DNA of 22,339 nucleotides from CAIVSN01 sp040383945 (GTDB lineage: Bacteria; Patescibacteriota; Gracilibacteria; BD1-5; UBA2023). Location of the stretch: assembly GCA_040383945.1 (NCBI GenBank), contig JBEICN010000015.1, forward strand, positions 1 through 22,339. Direction: 5' to 3'. The position numbers and the translations under genes were made by a program. This document shows positions 9,684-17,570 of the stretch, in pieces; position 1 is the first letter of the stretch, and the number at the start of each line of letters is the position of its first letter. The notes under the pieces are model-generated. The model saw only the letters and a program-made list of their open reading frames with translations. It did no database searches and was not told where the DNA came from.

Positions 9684-10247
9684 TTAGGGAACGAGAATTC
9701 GCTCTAGAAAGACCGTATTCCCTACTTGCCGGAAAATCTTGAGCGCCATATTCTCGGACACGACGGACGAAACCGGAGAAAAAGACACCCCACTAAAACC
9801 TCCGAGTGTCCAAATCGATAGAGTTCCCGTTGCAGCAAGGAGGTTGATACTACCTGTCTGACTCAAGCAGTCCTCTTGGTAGATAGCTCCATCAAATCCA
9901 CCATAACAAAATGGGGCTCAAGCGGTACGAGCAAGTGTTATAGTTCCAGATTTTGTCCATTCAACCGTTTGGATAGAGCCAGAAAATACCGTCGAACTAC
10001 CGTATCGAATTGGTCAGCTCGGATCCAAAAAATACCCATTTGGGAGCGAGCCCGTACCCGTAGCCGCAAACTGGTCTCAAAACTGATCCAACTGAATCAT
10101 GCGATCAGCAAAATCCGTTGATTGCATCGTAAGCGACTGCCGAACCACTCATGAAAAAGCGATAAAACTCACCAGTAAAAAACCAGAAAGTACAATAATC
10201 AATAGCAGCGCAGAACCTTTTGAAGAACGGTATCGAAAATGGGGCAT
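9684..10247 (-). CDS. Type IV pilin-like (prepilin/pseudopilin) protein
   Basis: Read through four UGA-Gly codons (10149, 10077, 10014, 9918) this is 187 aa. An 11-residue basic leader ending in KG is followed by a hydrophobic helix, SALLLIIVLSGFLLVSFIAF, which resembles a prepilin-peptidase site and pilin N-helix. Position 5 after the Gly is Leu instead of the usual Glu, as in some minor PilX-like pilins. The rest is Gly/Ser/Thr-rich with two cysteines (FCYGG, EDCLSQ) about 15 residues apart that could form a disulfide, consistent with an exposed surface protein. A TATAAT hexamer ends 6 nt before the ATG. It heads the minus-strand run with dnaJ. Family is inferred from the N-terminus only. 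Confidence 0.55.
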
Positions 10248-10304
10248 ACGCAGATTATATCGAAAATGAGTTACAAAAAAAGGGTACTCCGATATACTCC
10301 TATC
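10248..10304. promoter_or_regulatory. Divergent, probably leaderless promoter pair (pilin-like / uvrC)
   Basis: In this 57-nt gap TATACT (10293-10298) points right and TATAAT (complement of 10254-10259) points left. Each ends exactly 6 nt before its ATG, so transcription should start at or next to the start codon. A TTACAA about 16 nt upstream of the right-hand hexamer could be its -35. No Shine-Dalgarno sequence is present on either side. Confidence 0.65.
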
Positions 10305-12206
10305 ATGAAGACAAAAATTTCCGACTTGCTTTGACTCCTGCCGGCCCGCCCCGGTATTTATCAAATGCTCTGAAAATCTGGGAAAATACTCTATGTCGGC
10401 AAGTCCATTCATCTCAAAAATCGAGTCAGCTCCTACTTCAATGGCACCAGCAAACTCAATGCCGCAAAATCGCAAATGGTGCGTCAGGTAGAAAATATCG
10501 AGTGGATAGAAACTTCATCCGAGATTGAAGCACTGGTACTCGAAACGAACCTCATCAAAAAACACCGTCCGAAGTACAATATTCTTATGAAAGACGATAA
10601 GAATCTGAGTTACATAGGCATAGCAACCGGGGTGGTGGGAGAAGTATTTCGAACTCGCAAAAGACCTGAGGTGGGAACATTTTTTGGCCCATACACATCC
10701 AAGGCGAACATTGGTCTCACACTTCGGCATTTGCGACAGATTTTCAAGGTCCGATCTTGTCGGATGAAATTTGGAACTGACGAAAAAACTGGAAATCCGA
10801 TCATTATTTCCAAATCTGGCAAGACTCCGCCATGTATGGATTACTACATAGGACTCTGTCCAGCGCCTTGTTTGCTAGAAACATGAAAAATTCAAGAACA
10901 CCAGGCCAATATTGATCACATGAAAAAGTTTCTTCGATGACACATGAGCGAAGTTATTGCCGAACTTCGTGAAAAAATGATGTTGCGTGCCAAAAATTTG
11001 GAATTCGAGGAGGCTGGAAAAATCAAAAGCCAAATAGAATCAATAGAAATCCTCAAACATCGGCAGATTGCTCGAGATGCGGTTGCAAATGATTGTGATA
11101 TCGTCATGGTGCTGGAAAAATATTCCAAAATTTTCATCTGACGGACCGAAGTACGAAACTGAGAAATTCAAGGATTATATCACACACAGGCCTCTCCCGC
11201 CTTCGAAGAGTCTCTTGATGAAATTCTGGAACACTATCTCGCAGAAACCTACGCAGAACGAGAAAATTCTCCGATTTTACTTCTTTTGGAAAAACCATTG
11301 ACACACGATGCTATGGTGGAATTTCTCAGGCAACATGCGGTACGGATAGAAATACCAGAACACGGGGTGAAAAGCGAACTTATGACCTTTAACAAAACCA
11401 ATCTTGTCAATTTTGCTTATCGCGAAGAGATGGAAAATCTTACCAAACGCACCCTTACTCGAGGAACCATGGAAGATATTCTCTCAGAGCTTGGATTTGA
11501 AATCCCCAAAAAATGAGCCATTTCTTTTGAGTGCTATGATAATTCTCATACAAACGGCCAGTTCACGGTAGCTTCCCGTTCCGTCATCGTAAACGGGAAA
11601 TCCGAAAATACCCTCTATCGAAAATATAAACTTACATCACTAGAAGAAGACAAGATTGATGACTTTGAAAGCATGCGAGAAATTATGGAGCGTCGGACTA
11701 TAGAGGGATACGAGCAGAACAATTTTCCTACCATGATTCTCATAGACGGTGGAAAATGACAACTCTCGAGCGCGATTGAAGGGATCGATCGGGGTATTCA
11801 AAAATTTCTCAAAACTCATCCAGATTCGGTAGAAGCCAAGCTTCGCATCAAGCTTCCGCATATCAGTTCAATCGCAAAACGCGAAGAGGAGATTTTTGTA
11901 CCGGGAAGTTCAACTTCCATAAAATTTGATCCGGGATCTCCTGAGCTTATGCTGGTTCAAAAAATCCGAGATGAAGCTCATCGGTTTGCCATCACGTTTA
12001 ACCGAGCATCAAGAAGCAAAGCAATGAAAAAAAATATCCTAGAAGAGTTGCCGGGCTTTGGTCCAGCGACTCGCAAAAAACTCCTCAAAATTTCGGGATC
12101 TGTCGATGGTATTGCGCAATTGAGTCGAGAGCAACTCAGTGCTGCGTGCACAAATCCGCAAATAGAAACCCTGGTGTCCCATGGTATCTGGAGCGATACT
12201 AAGTAG
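10305..12206 (+). CDS. uvrC: Excinuclease ABC subunit C (UvrC)
   Basis: A 633-aa nuclease of nucleotide excision repair that cuts on both sides of a lesion marked by UvrA/UvrB. N-terminal GIY-YIG domain: GIY at 17-19, YVG at 30-32, with Gly23 in MLGKSGK a UGA. A UVR helical hairpin (LEFEEAGKIKSQIE) binds UvrB. The RNase H-like C-terminal nuclease has FECYDNSHTNG and LIDGGKGQL, in which Gly485 is UGA; helix-hairpin-helix ends the protein (LPGFGPATRKKLLKISGS). Eight UGA-Gly codons occur (residues 10, 23, 194, 212, 279, 286, 404, 485). Length is normal (about 600). It stops at TAG and is followed 178 nt later by dnaG in the same direction. uvrA and uvrB are not in the window. Confidence 0.96.
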
Positions 12207-12355
12207 TTCGCTCAAATGACTCACCGTTTGAAGTTGTAAAAAATATGTAGTCCGTTTCTTTTGAGCCATTGGGATTTGTTTTGAGCCAAGAAGTGCAGCG
12301 GAGTAACAGAAGAAAACTAGATATTGCATTGATTTCCAAATTTTTCACAAATTCG

Positions 12356-12361
12356 TATACT
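12356..12361 (+). promoter_or_regulatory. -10 element for dnaG
   Basis: TATACT lies 23 nt before the dnaG ATG, in an AT-rich stretch with TTCCAA about 16 nt upstream as a weak -35. The short leader has no clear ribosome binding site. Confidence 0.5.
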
Positions 12362-12384
12362 ACGGGAGAAAATCGCCCCCTTCC

Positions 12385-14055
12385 ATGTCCATAAGTCAAG
12401 AAATAGAGTCAAAAGTCAATATCGTCGAGCTGGTGCAACGCTACGTACCACTCAAAAAAGCGGGAGCCAACTATAAGGGGCTCTCCCCTTTTGTGCAAGA
12501 AAAAACCCCCTCCTTCATGGTGTCCCCGACCAAAAATATCGCCTACTGTTTTTCGAGCCAGAAGGGCGGCGGTCCCATCAAATTTCTCGCGGAAATCGAA
12601 AAAATCGAATACCGGGAAGCGATGCAAATTCTTGCAAAAGAAGTCGGAGTAGAACTGAAAACCGATTTTTACAAAGAGCGTGGATCCAATCAAACGGACA
12701 TCTACGAGGCTTACAAAATAGCGGCAAAGTGGTATCACGATGAGCTCTACAAAAGTGAAAACAGTGAAAAACTTGCGTATGCAAAACGGCGTGGCTTGAC
12801 GGAAGAAACCCTGAAAACTTTTCAAATCGGTTACTCAGGAGATTCTCGTGGTCTATGGGCGCTTCTCAAATCTCGTGGCATGTCGGAAAAAGATATTTTG
12901 GAATCTGGGATTTTTGTAAGTCCAAACCGAGACAAATTCTTTGGCAGAATCATATTTCCCATTGCCAATTTCACCGGACACACCGTAGGTTTTACGGGGC
13001 GAATCATCGACCAAGGAGAACCAAAATACCTCAATTCTCCGGCAAGTAGAATCTTTAACAAATCAGAAATCCTCTATGGACTACATTTGGCAAAATCCAG
13101 CATCGTCAAGCTTGGATATGTTATCGTAGTGGAATGACAGATGGACACCGTAAAACTTCATCAAGCAGGTTTCTCTCACACCGTAGGCATAAGTGGGACC
13201 GCCCTCACCAAAGAGCACATCCACCTACTGAGGCGACTTACGAATAAAATATATCTTTGCCTAGATGCCGATAAAGCGTGAGTAAATGCCACTTTTTCCA
13301 GCCTTGATTCGCTCCTCAACGAAGAAGTGGATTGTAAAATCATACAAGTTGAGGGTGGCAAAGATCCAGATGAATTCATTGAAAGTGGGGGAAATTTTAC
13401 TACCCTGATAGAAGCGGCTATCACTCCCGTCCAATTCTTTATCAATGCCGGCAAAGGTCGATATGATTTTGATTCCGCAGTAGGTAAAACGCAAGTATTG
13501 CGAGAAGCGCTCAAATATGTGAGAAAAATGACCAATCGGATCGAGATCGACATGTCCATCAAATACCTCGCAAGATCTCTTGATATCAGTGAAAATGTGG
13601 TGTATGAAGAGCTCAAATGAATCCGACTTCCAGTCAAAAAAACCGACCAGTCTACCAAGGTTGGATTGGATTTTTGACAAACTCTTGTCGGGTATTGTCG
13701 AGCTTATGGATTTTATGACTTGTTTTTGGCGTCAATTGATTATACTAGTCCTCACTTTGAAGGACTTCCTTCATTCGATCTCATTCGTTCAGAGATACTT
13801 GTCTATTTGGGACAATCGGAACCTACCGATGTTGATGCCCTGAAAGCTCTGGAACTTATGATTGAATCGGAGAATGAATGAACTCAAAGAGACACGATAC
13901 TTTTAAAATTTTCTGAACTTGTGAAACGAGCCCAAAAGCTCATGTTTGAACATGAGAAACAAGCACTCGCTTCCAGCATGGATCAGAACTCGATCGAGTA
14001 TATGCAAGCTCACCTAAGTTTGATTTCCAAAGGAAAAAAACTTGGGATTATTTAG
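12385..14055 (+). CDS. dnaG: DNA primase DnaG, with degenerate zinc finger
   Basis: A 556-aa primase that makes RNA primers at the fork. The N-terminal zinc-binding fold is recognisable (KGLSPFVQEKTPSF then YCFSSQKGGG), but three of the four usual ligands are changed: Ser34 for Cys, Val37 for His and Ser58 for Cys; only Cys55 remains. The catalytic toprim core is intact: VVEGQMDT with Glu250 and LCLDADKAG with Asp294 and Asp296; the glycines at 251 and 299 are UGA-encoded. Three more UGAs (13618, 13675, 13879) lie in the C-terminal part, which should carry the helicase-interaction domain and is not strongly conserved. Length is close to normal (about 580-600). It ends 15 nt before rpoD, giving the classic dnaG-rpoD pair. 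Confidence 0.95.
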
Positions 14056-14070
14056 TGTAACACATTCTGT

Positions 14071-15578
14071 ATGGCAAAAAAACACGACGATGCAAAATCT
14101 GGCGATGTAGAGGAAGTAAATCTCGATGAAATTGAACTCCCTGAAGACATACTACTTGATGATCCATTGATCGATATTCCTGCCGAAGCTCACTTTGAGG
14201 AGTTCATCGAAAAAGCTTCTCAAAGTGGCAAAATTGATCTTGCCGAAGATGAACTTCGACCAAAAAAAGGGGTAGTCAAAGATTTTGAAGATTTTGACGA
14301 GATGAATTTGTTGCCATTCCTTTGGACGAAGATCCTGACATAGATGATGACGATTTTCATCTTGATCCGTCGGACGAGGACATCGAAGATGGAGAAGATG
14401 GGCCCAAAAAACGAGCACGCGGACTTGGGCGACTCCCAGTAGACCGCTCTCAGGATAAGCGAAGACTCGGTAAAGGACTCCAAAAATTCATCGACGTCAG
14501 TATTCCCGCAGAAATTCTCGAGGGTCTATCTCCCGAAATGCAGATGCTCTTCAAAAAAGGGAAAAAAGAAGGGAAAATTACTCACGAAGAGCTCGCTACT
14601 ACGCTCCCAAATGTTGAAGAAAATCTCGATCTCGTCGACGAAATCTACTCTCGACTCATGAAACTCAACATCGAGATTGTCGACACTATGGACAAGGAAG
14701 TGCTACTCAAAACTTCTAGCGAAGAAAAAGCAGCCGAAATCGACCTTTCTGAAATTTCGGACGATTCCATACGAATGTACCTCAACGAAATCGGACGATT
14801 CTCCCTCATCGATGCGGAGGAAGAAGTACGACTCTGACGACTCATCAAAAAAGGAGATCAAGGAGGTCGACGCAAACTCGCGGAAGCCAACCTTCGTCTC
14901 GTTGTGTCAATCGCAAAAAAATACATGGGTCGAGGGCTTGGACTTCTGGACCTCATCCAAGAAGGAAATGTCGGACTCTTCCGTGCCGTCGACAAATTTG
15001 ACCCAGAAAAGGGATTCAAATTCTCTACCTATGCGACTTGGTGGATTCGACAAGGGGTAACCCGGGCTATTGCTGATCAAGCACGAACAATACGAGTTCC
15101 GGTACACATGGTAGAAACCATCAACCGCTTTACCCACACCTTCCGACGACTCACTCAGGAATTAGCGCGTGAGCCACTCATGGAGGAGCTCGCTCTGGAG
15201 CTTGATATGGACATTCGAAAGGTGCGACAAATCATGCGAATTTCTCAAGATATTCTCTCACTTGACTCGCCGGTTGGAGGAGAGGAGGATACGACGCTTG
15301 GGGATTTTGTGGAAGATGACAAGTACTTGACTCCCGACAAGAACGCGAATCTCGTACTTCTCAAAGAAAATCTCTACCAGATGCTTGATTTTCTCACACC
15401 TCGAGAACGCAAGATTATTATCATGCGATTCGGTCTCGATGGAGGTGAGATACACACCCTGGAAGAAGTTGGTAAAGAATTTGGAGTTACTCGAGAACGA
15501 GTTCGACAAATCGAAGCAAAGACTCTCGAAAAACTTCGAAGCCACCCAAGCGCCGATAAAATCAAGCACTTTAACTAG
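14071..15578 (+). CDS. rpoD: Primary sigma factor RpoD (sigma-70), reading frame broken once near 14300
   Basis: Housekeeping sigma factor. From about 14304 onward the frame holds region 1.1 (MLFKKGKKEGKITHEEL), region 2 (LAEANLRLVVSIAKKY, then FSTYATWWIRQ), region 3 and region 4 (LTPRERKIIIMRFGL, FGVTRERVRQIE), ending at TAG. One UGA (14835) codes Gly in VRLGRLIKKGD. The start, ATG 14071 just after dnaG, opens a different frame encoding an acidic N-terminus that would stop at 14343. Joining the frames near 14300 by a -1 step gives FDEDEFVAIPLDEDPD, a smooth acidic sequence, and a 502-aa protein. A single missing G in the run GAGATGAA (GAGGATGAA) would explain it. I see no slippery heptamer, so a base-call error or a real deletion is more likely than programmed frameshifting. 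Confidence 0.9.
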
Positions 15579-15583
15579 CGGAT

Positions 15584-15949
15584 ATGCACGCGTTTGACAT
15601 CAATGTCTGACCCCTCTTGAACACTCACTCAGGAGAGCGCATACATTTTGAATTCGAGGACGAGGTTCTCGAATCCGAATGGGAAGATGTGATCATACAA
15701 GGTAAACTCATTTTTGCTATCGATATAATCGCTATCGAAGACGGAGTGGATGTTATCATAAAAAATTGCTCTTGCACCGCCTGGTATGAAGGGAATTCCT
15801 ATGAAATCGAAATACCCACGGTAGAACGAACTTTTGTAAAGGAGTATTCGCCATCACTCCCAGACGACATCAATCCGATCAATCTCAAGCACGCAAGTAT
15901 CAATCTTGGGAAAGTCTTGCGAGAGGAGATTCTCATGCAGATATTGTAA
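15584..15949 (+). CDS. DUF177/YceD-like protein
   Basis: A 121-aa acidic protein starting 5 nt after rpoD, so translationally or transcriptionally linked to it. The N-terminus MHAFDINVGPLL (Gly9 is UGA, 15608), the GKLIFAIDIIAIEDGVDVII strand pair, two cysteines (C62, C64) where the family has Cys-x-Arg-Cys, and an acidic C-terminal helix with a Leu/Ile-rich end fit DUF177/YceD, a family linked to 23S rRNA maturation and usually placed before rpmF (L32). No rpmF follows here, and the cysteine motif is shortened to CSC. ATG 15584 is preferred over the internal TTG (15617) because it restores the conserved first strand. Assignment is tentative. Confidence 0.5.
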
Positions 15950-16032
15950 ATTTTTGATGTGAAACCTTGATGTCGAAGGGTTGGCTGGAAGAAAAGTTTA
16001 GGATGTGGTGTGTGAGTGAAAGAGAAAGAGAG

Positions 16033-16097
16033 AAAAACACACCTCGCCAACATACGAAAGCAAAACACACTTCGCCAGTTTGGCGAGGTGTGTTTTT
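16033..16097. terminator. Bidirectional terminator with two competing left arms
   Basis: An 18-nt perfect inverted repeat (16033-16050 with 16080-16097) ends in six T on the plus strand and, through the A run at 16033-16037, five T on the minus strand. Inside the 29-nt loop, 16062-16077 repeats the left arm with one change (a G-U pair) and can pair with 16081-16096 over a 3-nt loop. Two mutually exclusive hairpins share one right arm. It follows the DUF177-like gene. Confidence 0.8.
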
Positions 16098-16273
16098 TAT
16101 ACATCGCCCGCAATCTCCCCCTTCAGCTCCCAGATCTTCTTCCCTATCTCCTCGAGATCGAGCATTTTCTCGACCATCGCGGTGTTGTCCATGATATCAT
16201 ACTGCTTCTGTTCCTCGACGAATAAAGCATACTCGGCTTCTTTGCGAAGCTTCTCCTCAGATAACGACTGAAT
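16097..16273 (-). pseudogene. C-terminal gene remnant (charged helical)
   Basis: A minus-strand frame with no upstream start that ends at TAA 16097-16099. It encodes about 58 residues, acidic and Lys/Glu-rich helix (EEKLRKEAEYALFVEEQ, then MVEKMLDLEEIGKKIWELKG). Composition is protein-like, but an in-frame TAG (16274-16276) lies just upstream and the only internal ATGs give about 30 residues. I do not recognise the family. It probably is the tail of a decayed gene. Confidence 0.35.
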
Positions 16274-16399
16274 CTATCGGTGTGCGACGAAGAAGGATTT
16301 GATCTCGAAACCCAGAAAAGAATCATGACCGCGCTGGCAAAACCATTCGATGAAAAGGAGGATATGGTGTTCAAGTCAGCGGATGAACTGCTAAAATAA
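16265..16399 (+). pseudogene. Short C-terminal remnant, possibly antitoxin-like
   Basis: A plus-strand frame of 44 residues that begins right after an in-frame TAA and ends at TAA. It reads like the C-terminus of a real protein (CDEEGFDLETQKRIMTALAK, then FKSADELLK). The terminal F-x-S-x-E/D-E-L pattern resembles RelB/DinJ-type antitoxin tails, but this is weak. Possible starts are GTG 16280 or ATG 16325. It meets the opposite-strand remnant head to head. Confidence 0.3.
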
Positions 16400-16589
16400 T
16401 TGAGAAAAATGCCATCGTCCGAGGAATAATTTCATTGAAGTCTTTCACTTAAACCGCCTATGGAAATTATTGCCAAGAAAAGTTATTTAAAAGGAAGGCA
16501 CGTATGAGTCGAGTTATGAGAAATTGGCACACATTCGCAGTTGTACGGGAAGTAGGGAAAAGTTTTATTTTACTTTGAAAAAAATCCCA

Positions 16590-16610
16590 TATAATTTAAC
16601 CATAGTTAAA
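16590..16610 (+). promoter_or_regulatory. Toxin-antitoxin promoter with palindromic operator
   Basis: TATAAT (16590-16595) overlaps a perfect palindrome TTTAAC-CATA-GTTAAA (16595-16610) placed where transcription would start, 12 nt before the antitoxin ATG. AbrB/MazE-type antitoxins usually repress their own promoter through such sites, so autoregulation is a reasonable inference. Confidence 0.6.
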
Positions 16611-16621
16611 CTTAAAATCAC

Positions 16622-16915
16622 ATGAATACCGAAACTACCGCCATTCTCCATCCTATCGGAAAATGACAAATCACCATTCCCCTTGCGTGGAGGAAAAAAC
16701 TTGGAATTGACCGAGTTGCCGTGCTGGCACGTCTGGAAAATAACCGGATTATCATCGAACAACAACCAAAGGAATCTCTCGTATACGATATCGAAGCCAT
16801 TTCTCTCAATACCTTGGACGCACCTACCAGAAAACAAATAGCCGAAAGCCACGCGAATTATACCGCATGAAAAACGGATGAATTCCTATCGCATGAGGAT
16901 TTCTGGCGTGTTTAG
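16622..16915 (+). CDS. AbrB/MazE-type (SpoVT-AbrB fold) antitoxin
   Basis: A 97-aa protein with an N-terminal swapped-hairpin DNA-binding domain: GKGQITIPLAWRKKLGI at about 13-29 is the family core, and the second Gly of it is UGA (16664-16666). The C-terminal half, with a second UGA (16868-16870), should wrap the toxin. It precedes and overlaps a RelE-like toxin frame, and a palindrome overlaps its promoter. Under the standard code it would be cut after 14 residues and missed. It would neutralise the toxin and, with it, repress the operon; both roles are from family knowledge. Confidence 0.82.
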
Positions 16916-17183
16916 AGTTATCTACGATTCGTCGAAAAATCTGAAGAAAGATCGGGAAATTCTTTTCAAAGATACTGCCTATTCTACAAAGATACGGCAG
17001 GTTCTGGAAGAATTTGGCAAAAATCCTTTTTGAGGTGCCTACTCGATCAAAAAACTCGAACCCAAAAGCAACGAGGTGTTCAGACTTCGTATCGGGGATT
17101 ACCGGGTCATTTTTTCCGTCGATTTTGGTAATAGAATTATCATCGTCCATAGGATACAGCATCGAAAGGATGCGTATAAATAG
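16893..17183 (+). CDS. RelE/ParE-superfamily toxin
   Basis: A 96-aa basic protein overlapping the antitoxin by 23 nt. It has the RelE/ParE layout: VIYDSSKNLKKD strand and helix, a middle helix (STKIRQVLEEFGKNPFGG, with the first Gly of GG a UGA at 17031), then KKLEP and the diagnostic FRLRIGDYRVIFSVD and IQHRKDAYK end. RelE members cleave mRNA at the ribosome and ParE members poison gyrase; the RxGxYR and HRxxxY residues favour a RelE-like mRNA interferase, but the two cannot be separated firmly. ATG 16878 is an alternative start (101 aa). Confidence 0.82.
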
Positions 17184-17210
17184 AATGATGCACGATTAGA
17201 ATCTTTTTGC

Positions 17211-17328
17211 TATACTTTCAAATATTTTAAAATTTCCTATGAGCATTTGACCATGGAAACATAGGCTATGTTCCACCAAAGGTCGGGATGTAGAGGAGTG
17301 AGCTGCTCCGCAACTCACTCCTCTCTAG
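17211..17328 (+). ncRNA. Candidate structured small RNA (or 29-residue small ORF)
   Basis: A TATACT (17211-17216) is followed by two hairpins: 17254-17275 (TGGAAACATAG with CTATGTTCCA, one bulge) and 17292-17324 (11-bp perfect stem AGAGGAGTGAG/CTCACTCCTCT, 11-nt loop). No T run follows, so neither is a standard terminator. The same DNA holds an ATG-to-TAG frame (17239-17328) of 29 residues with two UGA codons. The hairpins favour an RNA, but I do not match it to a known class such as SRP RNA or 6S. Confidence 0.35.
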
Positions 17329-17371
17329 ACTGTGACATTTCTATTTAGGATTGACAATGTAGCCATTTCCC

Positions 17372-17399
17372 TTTGACTTTCCAAAAAATTCCCTATACT
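17372..17399 (+). promoter_or_regulatory. Promoter of rplJ-rplL
   Basis: TTTGACT (17372-17378) and TATACT (17394-17399) with a 15-16 nt spacer. This is the best -35/-10 pair in the window, as expected for ribosomal protein genes. Transcription would start near 17406, giving a leader of about 165 nt. Confidence 0.7.
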
Positions 17400-17405
17400 A
17401 CCCTC

Positions 17406-17570
17406 GACATATACATCAGTCGCAGACAGAAAGCATCCAATAAGCCTTTCCGAGACAGAACCAAACAAATCGAGGCGATCAACACGCTTCTACATTTGTC
17501 AAAGTTCATGCGACTCCAGCATGAACTTTTTTGTTCTGACTGATGGTCACAATCTTTAATCACCCAAACT
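17406..17570 (+). promoter_or_regulatory. Ribosomal protein L10 leader with transcription attenuator
   Basis: The long leader before rplJ contains an intrinsic terminator, 17501-17532: stem AAAGTTCATGC/GCATGAACTTT (11 bp, 7-nt loop) and six T. A long-range 8-bp pairing CATCAGTC (17414-17421) with GACTGATG (17538-17545) encloses the region. In many bacteria the L10-L12 complex binds such a leader to control its own operon; attenuation here is inferred from the structure. Confidence 0.65.

Larger units (their letters stand above)
15950..16621. other. Gene-poor accessory stretch
   Basis: 672 nt without a firm gene. It contains the three-armed terminator (16033-16097), two back-to-back short frames that look like remnants (16097-16273 minus, 16265-16399 plus) and, at 16460-16555, a 31-codon plus-strand frame with two UGA codons that I cannot support as a gene. 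The last 35 nt hold the toxin-antitoxin promoter. Confidence 0.5.
17184..17570. other. Intergenic region with RNA structures
   Basis: 387 nt between the toxin and rplJ. The left half carries a possible promoter and two tandem hairpins (17211-17328); the right half is the rplJ promoter and leader. No firm protein gene. Confidence 0.6.

Noticed and set aside
10248..10475. Upstream extension of the pilin-like frame on the minus strand
   Set aside because: The extension overlaps the well-conserved start of uvrC and reads as nonsense there; the pilin-like start at 10247 follows a good TATAAT.
14286..14310. Programmed -1 frameshift in rpoD
   Set aside because: No X-XXY-YYZ slippery heptamer in the correct phase and no downstream structure that I could see; an indel is simpler.
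16460..16555. 31-codon frame with two UGA codons
   Set aside because: Too short, no recognised family, no promoter-like start; not supported as a gene.
17351..17378. TTGACA at 17351 as the rplJ -35
   Set aside because: No -10 hexamer lies at the right distance; the TTTGACT/TATACT pair downstream fits better.
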